DNA of 64,000 nt from NCBI RefSeq assembly GCF_001020565.1, contig NZ_LDAS01000001.1:3971002-4035001 (forward strand), given 5' to 3'. This document shows, one piece after another, positions 7,927 through 18,846 of this stretch; positions within the stretch are counted from its first letter, which is position 1; each line of letters opens with the position of its first letter. The notes below the pieces were generated by a model. It saw nothing but the letters and a program-made list of their open reading frames with translations, had not been told where the DNA came from and ran no database searches. Origin of the DNA: Maribacter thermophilus (GTDB taxonomy: Bacteria; Bacteroidota; Bacteroidia; Flavobacteriales; Flavobacteriaceae). Both the position numbers and the translations under genes were made by a program.

Positions 7927-8809
7927 TCCAGTTTTGTTGCAAGAGTCGGTCGCGGGGCTGGCGATTAAAGAGGACGGTGTATATGTGGATGTGACTTTTG
8001 GGGGAGGAGGGCATTCTCGGGAGATATTGAAAAATTTAGGGTCTCGGGGAAAATTGTTCGCCTTTGATCAAGATGAAGATGCACAGGTGAATCGTATCGA
8101 TGACGAAAGGTTTGTTTTGATTGGGGAGAATTTTAGGTATATCACCCAATTTTTAAAGTTCTATGGCATTCGAAAGGTAGATGGTATTTTGGCCGATTTT
8201 GGAGTTTCGTCGCATCAGTTCGATGAGGCTGAAAGGGGTTTTTCCACTCGTTTTGATGCTGGGTTGGATATGCGAATGAGTAAAAGAAATCAATTGTCGG
8301 CCTATGATGTGGTGAATACGTATGCCTATGATGATTTGAGAAGGGTGCTTTTTAACTATGGGGATTTGAGGAATGCGAACGCTATGGCGAATGCTATTGT
8401 GTCGGCCAGGGAAGAAGGGGGGATTAAAACGACCGAAGAATTAAAATCGGTTTTGAAAAAGTTTTTGCCCGAACATAAAAAACATAAAATATTGGCTCAG
8501 GTCTATCAGGCGATCCGAATCGAGGTGAATCAAGAGATAGAGGTCATAAAGGAGTTTCTGGAGCAGGTTCCGGGTCTGTTGGAAAAGGGTGGTAGGCTTA
8601 GTGTAATAAGTTATCACTCGCTAGAGGATAGGTTGGTCAAAAGGTTTATAAGGGCGGGCAGGTTTGAAGGCGAACCAGAGAAGGATTTTTACGGTAATGT
8701 AAATGTTCCCTTAAAAAAAGTGGGGGCGTTGATCGTTCCGTCCAAAGAAGAAATTGCGGGCAACAATAGGGCACGAAGTGCTAAGTTAAGAATTGCGCAA
8801 AGGTTATAA
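7910..8809 (+). CDS. rsmH: 16S rRNA (cytosine-N4) methyltransferase RsmH
   Basis: Methylates C1402 of 16S rRNA (E. coli numbering) using S-adenosylmethionine. About 299 aa from ATG 7910 (MKMYHNPVLL); ATG 7916 is equally possible, while 7895 would add residues not typical of the family. SAM-binding GGGGHS near 31-36, then LADFGVSSHQFDEAERGFSTRFDAGLDMRM and the C-terminal SYHSLEDRLVKRF. Overlaps the mraZ 3' end by up to 17 bases, implying translational coupling. Confidence 0.95.
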   Translation: MKMYHNPVLLQESVAGLAIKEDGVYVDVTFGGGGHSREILKNLGSRGKLFAFDQDEDAQVNRIDDERFVLIGENFRYITQFLKFYGIRKVDGILADFGVSSHQFDEAERGFSTRFDAGLDMRMSKRNQLSAYDVVNTYAYDDLRRVLFNYGDLRNANAMANAIVSAREEGGIKTTEELKSVLKKFLPEHKKHKILAQVYQAIRIEVNQEIEVIKEFLEQVPGLLEKGGRLSVISYHSLEDRLVKRFIRAGRFEGEPEKDFYGNVNVPLKKVGALIVPSKEEIAGNNRARSAKLRIAQRL

Positions 8810-8815
8810 GTAATT

Positions 8816-9151
8816 ATGATGAAGGTTAAAAAGGGAATACTGGATATTCTAAAGGGCAAATTTTTAGTGGATGGCGATTCATTAAAAAATTGGCGATTTA
8901 TCATTTTTACATCGCTTTTGGCCGCCATCATGATCAGTAGTTCGCATAGTGCCGATAAAAAGGTTCATAAGATTGCGGCATTGAACGAGGAGGTGAAGGA
9001 ATTGAAGAGTGAGTTTGTAGATGTCCGTTCAGATCTGCAGCAACTAAAGTTGGAGTCGACCATAACGGCAACGGTCGAGGAGAAAGGGCTTTATCCTTCC
9101 GAGACACCGCCAAAAAAAATAAAAGTAAAATCTCAAACAGCTTCTAAGTAA
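8816..9151 (+). CDS. ftsL: FtsL-like cell division protein
   Basis: 111 aa bitopic membrane protein: short cytoplasmic head, one membrane segment (about 27-46, WRFIIFTSLLAAIMI) and a periplasmic coiled coil (KVHKIAALNEEVKELKSEF) ending in a basic tail. Size, topology and position between rsmH and the division PBP identify it as FtsL; sequence similarity to enteric FtsL is slight, as usual in Bacteroidota. It links FtsQ and the FtsW-FtsI synthase. No FtsB gene is present in the cluster. Confidence 0.85.
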   Translation: MMKVKKGILDILKGKFLVDGDSLKNWRFIIFTSLLAAIMISSSHSADKKVHKIAALNEEVKELKSEFVDVRSDLQQLKLESTITATVEEKGLYPSETPPKKIKVKSQTASK

Positions 9152-9154
9152 TAT

Positions 9155-11161
9155 ATGCCAGCAACAGAAAAAAGCATATTGTCAAGATTGTACATTGTGG
9201 CAGGGGGGCTAGTGCTCTTTGCGGGGGCTGTGCTGTTTAAGTTAGTGTCTATCCAGATAGTGGAGGGCGACAAGTATATCGCGCTGGCAGAAACCAGGAC
9301 TACCAAGATGTTTACCATAGCGCCCAATCGTGGAAACCTGTATTCTGATGATGGTAGTTTATTGGCAACATCAGTATCAAAATACAATATACACTTTGAT
9401 GCCGTCACGGTGAGTGAAAAGGATTTTAAAGAGAATGTAAAGCCGTTGTCGGACGCTTTGGGGAAACTTTTTGGTAAAGAATCATCGTACTATCAGCAAA
9501 AGCTTAGAAAGGCTCGGGAACATAAAAACAGGTATGCGCTTATTGCCAGAAACCTTGATTATTCCGATTACATGGCGGTTAAAGAATTTCCTCTTTTTAA
9601 TAAAGGTCCTTTTAAAGGAGGTATTGTTGTAGAGCAAAAAACAAAAAGAGAACATCCGTTAGGTAAAATAGCCGAGCGTAGTGTTGGTTATGAGCGTGTA
9701 GATGAAAACGGTTACCGCACCAGGGTAGGAATGGAAGGTGCATTTAGTGAGTATTTAAGTGGGGTAGAGGGAAAACGTCTAAAACAAAAAATAGCTAAGA
9801 ACCAATGGAAACCTATCGGTTACGATAACATTGTAGAGCCAAAAGATGGTTACGACGTGTATTCTACCATAGATATTAACATTCAAGATATTGCGCACCA
9901 TGCTTTGTTGAAACAGTTGGAACAATATAAGGCAGATCATGGTACGGTTATCGTAATGGAGACCAAATCGGGTGAGGTAAAGGCTATTTCTAATTTAGGG
10001 CGCACCTCGGAGGGTAAATATTATGAGCGCTTAAACTATGCCATTGGGGAATCGCACGAGCCTGGTTCTACTTTTAAATTGGTGAATTTGGTCGCAGCCC
10101 TAGAAGATAAGGTGGTAGATACCAGTACCGTTGTGGATACCGAAAAAGGTAGATGGAAAATCTATAACCATTATGTGCGCGATTCTAAATATGGCGGATA
10201 TGGCAAAATATCGGTAGCCAAGGCTTTTGAGGTTTCTTCCAATACCGCTTTTGCAAAAATTATTCATAACGGCTACAAAGAAAATCCTGAGAAATATGTC
10301 AACCGCCTAATGAGCATGAACGTGCATAAGAAACTGGGCCTTCCTATAAAAGGTGAGGGAGAGCCCGTTTTAAGATATCCTGGAGATAAGGGGTGGTCGG
10401 GTCTTTCCTTAGCTCAAATGGCATATGGTTATGAGGTTTCCATGACGCCTTTGCAAACGTTGACCTTTTATAATGCCATCGCAAATAATGGTGAAATGGT
10501 GAAGCCAAGGCTTATAAAAGAAGTGAAGGAATGGGATAAGACCGTTAAAAAGTTTGAAAAAGAAGTTATCAATCCTGCAATCTGCTCTCAGGAAACCGTT
10601 AAAAAGGTTCAACAGATTTTAAAGAATGTAATCGAAAAAGAACATGCTACAGGGCATGGTATGTATTCAAAAAACTTTTCGATGGCTGGTAAAACGGGTA
10701 CTACGCAAACAAATTACACTTCTAAAGACCGTAGTAAATATGAATATATTTCTTCGTTTGCAGGGTATTTTCCAGCGGATAACCCTAAATATTCATGTAT
10801 AGTGGTAATCCATAGGCCAGATAAGAGTGTCGGTATTTATGGTGCGGATGTGGCAGGTCCTGTGTTTAAGACCGTAGCCCAGAAAATATATGCTACTTCG
10901 CCGTTGACCGACGAGGTAGATGTAAAGGATATTTTAATCGCAAGTGCTGAAGATTCGTATCAAGATTACTATAACAAGGTACAGAAAAAATATAATGAGG
11001 TTCCTAATGTAAAGGGTATGAGCGGTATGGATGCCGTTGCCATTCTAGAAAATCTAGGAATAGAGGTAGAGGTAAAGGGAAACGGAAGGGTAAAACGCCA
11101 GTCTATTTCTAAAGGAACTGATATTAAAAAAGTAAAAAAAATTGTCTTGGAGCTAATATGA
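9155..11161 (+). CDS. ftsI: Division transpeptidase PBP3/FtsI with PASTA domain
   Basis: Class B penicillin-binding protein, 668 aa, that crosslinks septal peptidoglycan. One N-terminal membrane helix (about 11-34), a dimerisation/pedestal domain, then the transpeptidase with S305-TFK-308, SSN 361-363 and KTGT 513-516, all three active-site motifs intact. The last 60 residues (VPNVKGMSGMDAVAILENLGIEVEVKG) form one PASTA domain, a common feature of FtsI in Bacteroidota and Gram-positives but absent from E. coli FtsI. Stop overlaps the murE start by four bases (ATGA). Confidence 0.95.
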   Translation: MPATEKSILSRLYIVAGGLVLFAGAVLFKLVSIQIVEGDKYIALAETRTTKMFTIAPNRGNLYSDDGSLLATSVSKYNIHFDAVTVSEKDFKENVKPLSDALGKLFGKESSYYQQKLRKAREHKNRYALIARNLDYSDYMAVKEFPLFNKGPFKGGIVVEQKTKREHPLGKIAERSVGYERVDENGYRTRVGMEGAFSEYLSGVEGKRLKQKIAKNQWKPIGYDNIVEPKDGYDVYSTIDINIQDIAHHALLKQLEQYKADHGTVIVMETKSGEVKAISNLGRTSEGKYYERLNYAIGESHEPGSTFKLVNLVAALEDKVVDTSTVVDTEKGRWKIYNHYVRDSKYGGYGKISVAKAFEVSSNTAFAKIIHNGYKENPEKYVNRLMSMNVHKKLGLPIKGEGEPVLRYPGDKGWSGLSLAQMAYGYEVSMTPLQTLTFYNAIANNGEMVKPRLIKEVKEWDKTVKKFEKEVINPAICSQETVKKVQQILKNVIEKEHATGHGMYSKNFSMAGKTGTTQTNYTSKDRSKYEYISSFAGYFPADNPKYSCIVVIHRPDKSVGIYGADVAGPVFKTVAQKIYATSPLTDEVDVKDILIASAEDSYQDYYNKVQKKYNEVPNVKGMSGMDAVAILENLGIEVEVKGNGRVKRQSISKGTDIKKVKKIVLELI

Positions 11162-12621
11162 AACAACTGAAGGACATATTGTATGGGGTGCGTATTACGG
11201 CAGTTAGTGGAGCTACCGCATGTGATATAGCTTCGGTATGTTTCGATTCTCGCAAGGTAAAACCCGGAGATGCCTTTGTTGCCATAAAGGGAACTTTGAC
11301 AGATGGCCATCAATATATAGATACTGTAGTTGAGGCAGGGGCGAGAGCTGTAATTTGTGAACAGCTTCCAAAAATTTTGGCGGAGGATGTTACCTACGTA
11401 GAGGTAGAAAACAGCCATCAAGCCTTGGCTCTTATGGCCTCCAACTATTACGATACACCTTCTAAAAATTTAAAATTGGTCGGGGTTACCGGTACCAATG
11501 GCAAGACTACTGTTTCCAGTTTGTTATATCAGCTATTTAAAAAAGCCGGTTATAAGGTTGGGTTATTGTCCACCATAAAAATAATGGTAGACGACGAAGA
11601 GTTCGGAACAAGGCATACTACCCCCGATGCTTTGGTGATAAACAAATATTTGAGTTTAATGAACAAAGCGGGCGTAGAGTTTTGTTTTATGGAGGTGAGT
11701 TCTCATGGTATACATCAAAAAAGAACAGAGGGTCTTGTTTTTGCCGGCGCCATTTTTACCAATCTCTCGCATGATCATTTAGATTATCATAAGAGTTTTG
11801 CCGAGTATAGGGACACTAAAAAAATTCTTTTTGATAATCTTTCGAAACATGCCTTTGCATTGACCAATATCGATGATAAGAACGGTTTGGTGATGTTGCA
11901 GAATACCAAGGCAAAAAAATATACTTACGCCCTTAAGAACTATGCTGATTACAGGGCTCAGATATTGGAAAATCAGTTCGATGGGCAATTGTTGAAAATA
12001 GATGACAATGAACTGTGGAGCAAATTGATAGGGCATTTCAATGCCTATAATATGTTATCTATATATGCTGCGGCAGATTTGTTGGGACTCGAAAAATTTG
12101 AGATTCTTCGTTTGCTCAGTGAACTGGAGAATGTAGATGGAAGATTTCAGTATTACGTGTCAAAGAATAGAATTACGGCTATAGTTGATTATGCCCATAC
12201 GCCGGATGCTTTAAAAAATGTGCTTGAGACAATCAACATGTTGAGAACTGGAAATGAAAACGTCATCACCGTTGTGGGGTGTGGTGGCGACAGAGACAGA
12301 ACTAAGCGTCCGGTAATGGGTAATATCGCTTCTGAAATGAGCAATAAGGCCATTTTTACTTCCGATAATCCTAGGACAGAAAAGCCCGATGCGATTATCG
12401 CCGAAATGGAAAAAGGCGTAGAGCCACAAAATGTAAAGAAAGTACTGTCTATCGAGAATAGGGAGCAGGCCATAAAAACGGCATGTCAATTGGCGGATGT
12501 GAATGATATTATACTCATTGCCGGCAAAGGGCACGAAACCTATCAAGAGACCAATGGCGAGCGTATTCATTTCGATGATTTTGAAATTGTAAAAGAATTG
12601 TTGGTAACGCTTGAAAAATAA
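11158..12621 (+). CDS. murE: UDP-MurNAc-tripeptide synthetase MurE (meso-DAP type)
   Basis: Adds the third amino acid to UDP-MurNAc-L-Ala-D-Glu. 487 aa in the three-domain Mur ligase form, with ATP loop TGTNGKTT at 111-118 and the C-terminal DNPR motif at 403-406, which in this family marks meso-diaminopimelate as substrate. The carbamylated-lysine region (EYRDTKKILF) is present. Overlaps ftsI by four bases. Confidence 0.96.
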   Translation: MKQLKDILYGVRITAVSGATACDIASVCFDSRKVKPGDAFVAIKGTLTDGHQYIDTVVEAGARAVICEQLPKILAEDVTYVEVENSHQALALMASNYYDTPSKNLKLVGVTGTNGKTTVSSLLYQLFKKAGYKVGLLSTIKIMVDDEEFGTRHTTPDALVINKYLSLMNKAGVEFCFMEVSSHGIHQKRTEGLVFAGAIFTNLSHDHLDYHKSFAEYRDTKKILFDNLSKHAFALTNIDDKNGLVMLQNTKAKKYTYALKNYADYRAQILENQFDGQLLKIDDNELWSKLIGHFNAYNMLSIYAAADLLGLEKFEILRLLSELENVDGRFQYYVSKNRITAIVDYAHTPDALKNVLETINMLRTGNENVITVVGCGGDRDRTKRPVMGNIASEMSNKAIFTSDNPRTEKPDAIIAEMEKGVEPQNVKKVLSIENREQAIKTACQLADVNDIILIAGKGHETYQETNGERIHFDDFEIVKELLVTLEK

Positions 12622-12654
12622 GGACCATTTAATAATTGAGATAAGAAAGACTAT

Positions 12655-13875
12655 ATGTTGACCTACCTGTTCGAATATTTAGAAAAAGAATACCAAGTAC
12701 CTGGGGCAAGTTTGTTCCAGTTTAGTACTTTCCGTGCAGGTATGGCCATTTTGTTGTCGTTGATTATAGCAACGACCTATGGAAAAAGGATCATACTCTA
12801 TCTTCAGAAAAAGCAGGTGGGCGAGACCATCCGCGACTTGGGGCTCGATGGCCAAAAGCAAAAAGCGGGTACTCCTACCATGGGGGGTATTATCATTATA
12901 ATGGCCACACTGATCCCTGTATTGTTGTTTGCCCGTTTAGAGAATATATATATCATTTTGTTGATCTTCACCATGTTGTGGATGGGTGTTATCGGCTTTG
13001 TGGATGATTATATAAAGGTTTTTAAAAAAAATAAGGAAGGCCTTAAAGGTAGGTTTAAGGTGATAGGCCAGGTGGTATTGGGGCTATTGGTAGGCGCGGT
13101 ATTATATTTTCATCCAGAGGTGACTATGCGCGACCACGATAAGTCCATAATCACCGAGCAGTTTACAGTGCAAGAGGTACGGGGAATGGAAATTAAATCA
13201 ACTATGACTACAGTGCCCTTCTTTAAAAATAATGAGTTCGATTATGGTAGTTTGATCGGATGGGCAGGGGAAGGTGCCAAAGAGTATGCATGGTTGGTGT
13301 TTATACCGATAATCATTTTAATAGTTACCGCTGTATCCAACGGAGCCAATCTTACCGATGGTATTGATGGTTTGGCGTCTGGGACCTCTGCGATCATAGT
13401 ATTTACACTGGGGGTTTTTGCCTTGGTATCGGGTAATGTTATTTTTTCCGATTATCTCGATATTATGTACATACCAAGGGTAGGAGAGCTATTGATATTT
13501 ATAACGGCCTTTGTGGGTGCGCTCGTAGGCTTTTTGTGGTATAACACATTTCCTGCCCAGGTTTTTATGGGCGATACGGGGAGCTTAACAATTGGAGGGG
13601 TAATAGCCGTCATTGCTATTATCGTTAGAAAAGAATTATTGATTCCCTTGTTGTGTGGTATTTTTTTCGCAGAGTCATTGTCCGTAATGCTACAGGTGGG
13701 GTATTTTAAGTATACCAAGAAAAAGTTTGGAGAGGGAAAACGTATTTTTTTGATGTCGCCCTTACATCATCATTATCAAAAGAAAGGGTATCATGAAAGT
13801 AAGATCGTAACTCGTTTTTGGATTGTAGGTATTATGTTGGCGATTGTTACGATAGTGACATTAAAAGTAAGATAG
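12655..13875 (+). CDS. mraY: Phospho-MurNAc-pentapeptide translocase MraY
   Basis: Transfers phospho-MurNAc-pentapeptide to undecaprenyl phosphate, giving lipid I at the inner membrane. 406 aa, about ten membrane segments. Catalytic DD at 117-118 (GFVDDYIK), [10 protein letters not shown] at 232-241 and the HHH loop [11 protein letters not shown] near the C-terminus. A periplasmic insertion (roughly 160-205) is longer than in E. coli MraY, as usual in Bacteroidota. The stop directly abuts the murD ATG. Confidence 0.96.
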   Translation: MLTYLFEYLEKEYQVPGASLFQFSTFRAGMAILLSLIIATTYGKRIILYLQKKQVGETIRDLGLDGQKQKAGTPTMGGIIIIMATLIPVLLFARLENIYIILLIFTMLWMGVIGFVDDYIKVFKKNKEGLKGRFKVIGQVVLGLLVGAVLYFHPEVTMRDHDKSIITEQFTVQEVRGMEIKSTMTTVPFFKNNEFDYGSLIGWAGEGAKEYAWLVFIPIIILIVTAVSNGANLTDGIDGLASGTSAIIVFTLGVFALVSGNVIFSDYLDIMYIPRVGELLIFITAFVGALVGFLWYNTFPAQVFMGDTGSLTIGGVIAVIAIIVRKELLIPLLCGIFFAESLSVMLQVGYFKYTKKKFGEGKRIFLMSPLHHHYQKKGYHESKIVTRFWIVGIMLAIVTIVTLKVR

Positions 13876-15210
13876 ATGGCTTTTTTAGTGGTGCTAGGCG
13901 GTGGTGAAAGTGGTGTGGGTACGGCCATTTTAGGATTAAAGAAGGGGTACGAGGTTTTTGTATCCGATAAGGGGAAAATAAAGAAGAAATATAAAGACGT
14001 TCTTGAACATTTTGGAATTGATTGGGAAGAGTCTAACCATTCGGAGGAAAAGATCCTGAAGGCCGATGTGGTTATGAAAAGCCCTGGAATACCAGACTCC
14101 GTTCCGTTGGTAAAACAATTGGTGGCCAATGGGGTTCCGGTGATATCTGAAATAGAGTTTGCCTCTAAATATACCGATGCGAAAATTATTGGAATTACCG
14201 GAAGTAATGGTAAAACCACTACCACCATGTTAACCTACCACATTTTAAAAAGTGCTGGGTTAAATGTTGGTATGGCAGGTAATATTGGCGATAGCTACGC
14301 CAGGATGGTGGCCGATGAGGAGTATGATTATTACGTGCTGGAGATAAGCAGTTTTCAGCTAGATGGTATAAGGGATTTTAAACCGCATATTGCCATTGTA
14401 ACCAATATAACACCGGATCATTTGGATAGATATGATTATAAGTTCGAAAATTATATCGCTTCCAAATTCTTGATAGCAAAGAATCAGACTCCAGAGGATT
14501 ATTTTATATATGATGCCGATGATGAAGTGTTGGTGGACTGGCTAAAGAAGCACCCGATCAAATCTAAACTATTGCCTTTTTCACTGAACAAAAATTTGGG
14601 AGAAGGCGCTTTTATAGAAAACAAGGAAATTAATATTAGAATACAAGAAGATATAATGAAAATGACGACAGACACATTAGCACTTGAGGGGCAACACAAT
14701 TTGAAAAATACTATGGCATCTGCAACGGTAGCTAAGTTGGTTAGTATAAGAAAGCAGACCATAAGAGAGTGTATTTCAAATTTTCAGGGCGCTCCGCATC
14801 GTTTGGAAAAGGTATTGAAAATTCACCATGTTCAGTACATCAACGATTCTAAGGCAACTAATGTTAATGCAACTTATTATGCGCTCGATAGTGTAAAGAC
14901 ACCTGTTGTGTGGATTGTTGGCGGAGTGGACAAGGGGAATGAGTATAAGGAGTTGATGCCTTTGGTGAGGGAAAAGGTAAAGGCTATTATTTGTCTCGGA
15001 ACCAATAATGAAAAGATTAAGGAGACCTTCGGCAATGTAGTAGATCTGCTGGTAGAAACCTATGCGATGGAAGAGGCCGTAAAAGTATCATACAAAGTTG
15101 CAGAGAGGGGTGATACCGTATTGTTATCGCCTGCTTGTGCCAGCTTTGACCTTTTTGAGAATTATGAGGATCGCGGCAATCAGTTCAAAAACTATGTAAA
15201 GAATTTATAA
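13876..15210 (+). CDS. murD: UDP-MurNAc-L-alanine:D-glutamate ligase MurD
   Basis: 444 aa. N-terminal Rossmann domain (VVLGGGESGVG, 5-15), ATP loop TGSNGKTTTT at 108-117, and the C-terminal ligase segment INDSKATNVNATYYAL with VGGVDKGNEY. Adds D-Glu to UDP-MurNAc-L-Ala in the cytoplasm. Starts with no gap after mraY and is followed without a gap by ftsW. Confidence 0.96.
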   Translation: MAFLVVLGGGESGVGTAILGLKKGYEVFVSDKGKIKKKYKDVLEHFGIDWEESNHSEEKILKADVVMKSPGIPDSVPLVKQLVANGVPVISEIEFASKYTDAKIIGITGSNGKTTTTMLTYHILKSAGLNVGMAGNIGDSYARMVADEEYDYYVLEISSFQLDGIRDFKPHIAIVTNITPDHLDRYDYKFENYIASKFLIAKNQTPEDYFIYDADDEVLVDWLKKHPIKSKLLPFSLNKNLGEGAFIENKEINIRIQEDIMKMTTDTLALEGQHNLKNTMASATVAKLVSIRKQTIRECISNFQGAPHRLEKVLKIHHVQYINDSKATNVNATYYALDSVKTPVVWIVGGVDKGNEYKELMPLVREKVKAIICLGTNNEKIKETFGNVVDLLVETYAMEEAVKVSYKVAERGDTVLLSPACASFDLFENYEDRGNQFKNYVKNL

Positions 15211-16413
15211 GTGGTAAAATTTTTTCAAAATATTAAAGGGGATAAAGCCATTTGGGCCATAGCGGCACTGTTGGCTTTGTTTTCGTTTTTACCAGTGTAT
15301 AGCGCCAGTAGCAACCTGGTCTATGTAGTTGGTAACGGAACTACCGTTGGGCATTTGGTAAAACATGCCTTGCTGTTGTTTTTAGGTTTTGGAATTATTT
15401 ATGCAGTACACAAAATACCGACCCATTTTTTTAAGGGGCTTTCCTTGATTGCGCTGCCAATAGTTGTGGTCTTGTTGATCTTTGTTTTGGCGCAAGGTTC
15501 CTCTAGCGGCGGAACAAATGCAAGTAGGTGGATTCGTATTCCGTTCGTTGGTTTTGGTTTTCAGCCGTCTAATTTAGCCGCTGTAGTATTAATGATCTAT
15601 GTAGCCAGGTATCTGTCAAAAATCAGGGATGTCAAGGTTACTTTTAAAGAAAGTGTATTGCCTTTGTGGTTGCCTGTTTTTTTGGTGGTATTGTTGATTT
15701 TGCCGGCCAACTTCTCAACGGCAGGTATTCTATTTTCAATGGTATTGGTACTTTGTTTTTTAGGCGGATATCCAGTTAAATATTTATTGGGAATCGTAGG
15801 TACTGGGTTATTGTGCCTAACCTTGTTCATACTTACCGCGAAAGCGGCCCCAGGTTTGTTTCCCAATAGGGTAGATACATGGATGAGCCGTATAGACAGC
15901 TTTACGAATCCTGAAGATACAGAGGCAAATTATCAGATAGAAAGAGCTAAAATTGCGATTGCTACCGGTGGAATAATGGGAAAAGGAGCAGGTAAAAGTG
16001 TTCAAAAGAATTTTTTACCACAGAGCTCATCCGATTTTATATATGCCATTATTGTAGAAGAATATGGGTTGATAGGGGGAGTTGCGCTTATGTTTTTCTA
16101 TTTGTTCTTGTTGTTCAGGATATTGGTAGTGGCAAATGGGGCGACCACTATATTCAGCAAGTTGTTGGTTCTGGGCGTTGGTTTGCCGATTGTTTTTCAG
16201 GCATTGATAAATATGGCGGTGGCCGTAGAACTTTTTCCTGTTACGGGGCAAAACCTACCGTTGATCAGTAGTGGGGGTACCTCTAGCTGGATGACATGTT
16301 TGGCCATTGGTATCATACTGAGTGCAAGCAATAAAAGTCTGGTCCAAGATAATGGAGGAAAGTACGATATAGATGAAAGTAACCCTTTAGAAGTGTTAAG
16401 TGGGCAATTATAA
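15211..16413 (+). CDS. ftsW: Septal peptidoglycan polymerase FtsW (GTG start)
   Basis: SEDS-family glycosyltransferase that polymerises lipid II together with FtsI. 400 aa, about ten membrane helices. Recognisable segments: [29 protein letters not shown], the loop [23 protein letters not shown] and [13 protein letters not shown] near the end. The GTG at 15211 follows the murD stop directly; no ATG is available before the first helix. The end overlaps murG by 14 bases. Confidence 0.95.
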   Translation: MVKFFQNIKGDKAIWAIAALLALFSFLPVYSASSNLVYVVGNGTTVGHLVKHALLLFLGFGIIYAVHKIPTHFFKGLSLIALPIVVVLLIFVLAQGSSSGGTNASRWIRIPFVGFGFQPSNLAAVVLMIYVARYLSKIRDVKVTFKESVLPLWLPVFLVVLLILPANFSTAGILFSMVLVLCFLGGYPVKYLLGIVGTGLLCLTLFILTAKAAPGLFPNRVDTWMSRIDSFTNPEDTEANYQIERAKIAIATGGIMGKGAGKSVQKNFLPQSSSDFIYAIIVEEYGLIGGVALMFFYLFLLFRILVVANGATTIFSKLLVLGVGLPIVFQALINMAVAVELFPVTGQNLPLISSGGTSSWMTCLAIGIILSASNKSLVQDNGGKYDIDESNPLEVLSGQL

Positions 16414-17488
16414 ATTTATCATTTCTGGGGGCGGTACGGGTGGTCATATATACCCGGCAATAGCCATCGCAAACGAACTAAAGAGAAGGTTTCCCGAGGC
16501 CGAGTTTTTATTTGTGGGGGCGAAGGATCGGATGGAAATGGAGAAAGTGCCGCAGGCAGGGTATGAGATTGAAGGATTATGGATTACGGGGATACAAAGG
16601 AAACTGACCCTTAAAAATTTAATGTTTCCGATAAAATTGATAAGTAGTTTGGTAAAAGCAGGCAAAATAGTATCAAGGTTTAAGCCCGATGTCGTAGTCG
16701 GTACAGGTGGTTTTGCCAGTGGGCCTTTGCTGAAGGTCGCTTCTGGCAGGGGTATACCTTGCGTATTACAGGAGCAGAACTCTTTTGCTGGAATTACGAA
16801 TAAATTGCTAAAAGATAAGGTTGCTAAAATTTGTGTCGCCTACGATGGTATGGAAAGGTTTTTTCCAGAAGATAAGATTGTAAAAACGGGGAATCCTGTT
16901 CGGGCAGATTTGGTAAGTCTAAAAGAAGATAAGGAAGAGGCGTTGGGTTTCTTTGGTCTAAGTTCAGAAAAGACTACTCTTTTGGTATTGGGCGGTAGTC
17001 TGGGCTCTAAGAGAATTAATGAACTTATAGCTAAAGAACTAGAATTTTTTGGCAATTTGAATTTACAGATAATCTGGCAGTGTGGTAAGGGTTACATAGA
17101 GATGTACGAAATGTGTAATTCAGAATTTGTTAAAGTACATGCTTTTCTTAACGATATGGCAAAGGCATATACGGCAGCGGATATTATTATTTCAAGGTCT
17201 GGTGCCAGTGCGGTTTCAGAATTATGCTTGGTAGGCAAACCTACCATATTTATTCCTTCGCCGTGGGTAGCGGAAGACCATCAGACAATGAATGCCATGG
17301 CCTTGGTAAAAGAAGAGGCGGCTATTATGATCAAAGAACAGGATTTGGAACAAAGCTTCGAAACACAGTTTGTGCACTTGTTGGGGTCAAAGGAAGAACA
17401 AAACAAAATGTCTCGGAATATAAAGGCATTGGCGTTGCCAAATGCGACTCTGGATATATGTGATGAAATAGAAAAATTATTGGCTTAA
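16400..17488 (+). CDS. murG: UDP-GlcNAc:lipid I glycosyltransferase MurG (GTG start)
   Basis: Converts lipid I to lipid II on the inner face of the membrane. 362 aa, two Rossmann domains. Lipid-facing loop [12 protein letters not shown] at 9-20, GTGGFASGP near 100, and the nucleotide-sugar site [11 protein letters not shown] with [11 protein letters not shown] near 275-300. GTG 16400, inside the ftsW 3' end, places the first strand correctly; no upstream ATG fits. Confidence 0.95.
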   Translation: MGNYKFIISGGGTGGHIYPAIAIANELKRRFPEAEFLFVGAKDRMEMEKVPQAGYEIEGLWITGIQRKLTLKNLMFPIKLISSLVKAGKIVSRFKPDVVVGTGGFASGPLLKVASGRGIPCVLQEQNSFAGITNKLLKDKVAKICVAYDGMERFFPEDKIVKTGNPVRADLVSLKEDKEEALGFFGLSSEKTTLLVLGGSLGSKRINELIAKELEFFGNLNLQIIWQCGKGYIEMYEMCNSEFVKVHAFLNDMAKAYTAADIIISRSGASAVSELCLVGKPTIFIPSPWVAEDHQTMNAMALVKEEAAIMIKEQDLEQSFETQFVHLLGSKEEQNKMSRNIKALALPNATLDICDEIEKLLA

Positions 17489-17493
17489 AAGAA

Positions 17494-18846
17494 ATGGAAA
17501 TAAAGGATATACATAAGGTTTACTTCATTGGTATCGGAGGTATCGGTATGTCCGCTTTGGCCCGTTATTTTAAGTTTATAGGAAAAGAGGTAGCGGGTTA
17601 CGACAAGACAAAAACACCATTGACCAATGAACTTTCAGATGCAGGAATTTCGGTTCATTATGTAGATGATCTGTCATTGGTGCCAACAGGGTTTTTAAAC
17701 AAGGATCATACCTTGGTAGTATATACGCCGGCCGTGCCAACATCGCATAGCGAATATCAATATTTTGCGCAGCAAGGTTTCGATATAAAAAAGCGATCAG
17801 AGGTTTTGGGGCTTATTACCAAAGACTCTTTTTGTTTTGCTGTTGCAGGTACACATGGTAAAACAACTACATCTAGTATTTTGGCCCATTTGCTAAAAGA
17901 GACCGGAACTCCTCTGACCGCCTTTTTAGGTGGAATTTCGGAAGATTTCAATAGTAATTTCTTGTTGGAAGGAACCGATTTCTCTGTAGTTGAGGCAGAT
18001 GAGTTCGATAGGTCGTTTTTAAGACTGTCGCCGAACGTGGCATGTGTTACTTCGATGGATGCTGATCATTTAGATATTTATGGTGATGCAGAAGAGCTTA
18101 GAAAATCCTTTATAGACTTTACCAACCGATTAAAACCGGGCGGTAAGTTGTTTGTTAGAAATGGTTTGCCTTTGGAAGGTATTACCTACGGTATAGAAGA
18201 TGGTTCGGATTATTGCATCCGAAATATAAAAGTAGAACATGGTACCTACATATTCGATTTGGGAACTCCTGACCAAGATTTTTACGGAGTTAAGTTCAAC
18301 AAACCCGGTAGACATAATCTGTTAAACGGTTTGGTTGCTTTTGCTATGGCGATACAAGCAGGTTCCCCACCGTATCGCCTAGTTGAAGCTTTGTCTTCTT
18401 TTAAAGGGGTGCAACGAAGGTTTTCGTATCGGATAAAAAATGAGCAGTTTGTTTTTATAGATGACTATGCCCATCACCCTACAGAGATAGATGCGGTATT
18501 TGAGGCGATAGAGGAGATGCATCCAAATAAAAAGGTGCTGGCAATTTTTCAACCACATCTTTTTACCAGAACAAGAGACTTTGGTGATGATTTTGCCAAG
18601 AGTCTATCTAGGTTCAAAAACGTGGTGTTGTTGGATATTTATCCTGCAAGGGAAGAACCGATAGATGGAATAAACTCTGAATGGTTGTTGGAGAAAATGA
18701 CCAATGTCAATAAAAAAATACTAAAAAAAGAAGAACTGATCTCAGAAATAAAATCACAGGACCCAGAGGTGCTGGTAGCCATGGGGGCCGGGGATATAGG
18801 ATTGGAAGTAACGAAAATTAAAAATCTGTTGGATTATGCGCATTAG
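17494..18846 (+). CDS. murC: UDP-MurNAc:L-alanine ligase MurC
   Basis: First Mur ligase of the pathway, adding L-Ala to UDP-MurNAc. 450 aa. UDP-binding GIGGIGMSALA (13-23), ATP loop GTHGKTTT at 119-126, VVEADEFDRSFL and DDYAHHPTEI further on. Five bases after murG, and its last 11 bases overlap ftsQ. Gene order murG-murC-ftsQ-ftsA-ftsZ is standard for the phylum. Confidence 0.96.
   Translation: MEIKDIHKVYFIGIGGIGMSALARYFKFIGKEVAGYDKTKTPLTNELSDAGISVHYVDDLSLVPTGFLNKDHTLVVYTPAVPTSHSEYQYFAQQGFDIKKRSEVLGLITKDSFCFAVAGTHGKTTTSSILAHLLKETGTPLTAFLGGISEDFNSNFLLEGTDFSVVEADEFDRSFLRLSPNVACVTSMDADHLDIYGDAEELRKSFIDFTNRLKPGGKLFVRNGLPLEGITYGIEDGSDYCIRNIKVEHGTYIFDLGTPDQDFYGVKFNKPGRHNLLNGLVAFAMAIQAGSPPYRLVEALSSFKGVQRRFSYRIKNEQFVFIDDYAHHPTEIDAVFEAIEEMHPNKKVLAIFQPHLFTRTRDFGDDFAKSLSRFKNVVLLDIYPAREEPIDGINSEWLLEKMTNVNKKILKKEELISEIKSQDPEVLVAMGAGDIGLEVTKIKNLLDYAH

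Noticed and set aside
13791..14228. 145-residue minus-strand frame spanning mraY and murD
   Set aside because: Crosses the mraY-murD junction on the wrong strand; both real genes are complete there.
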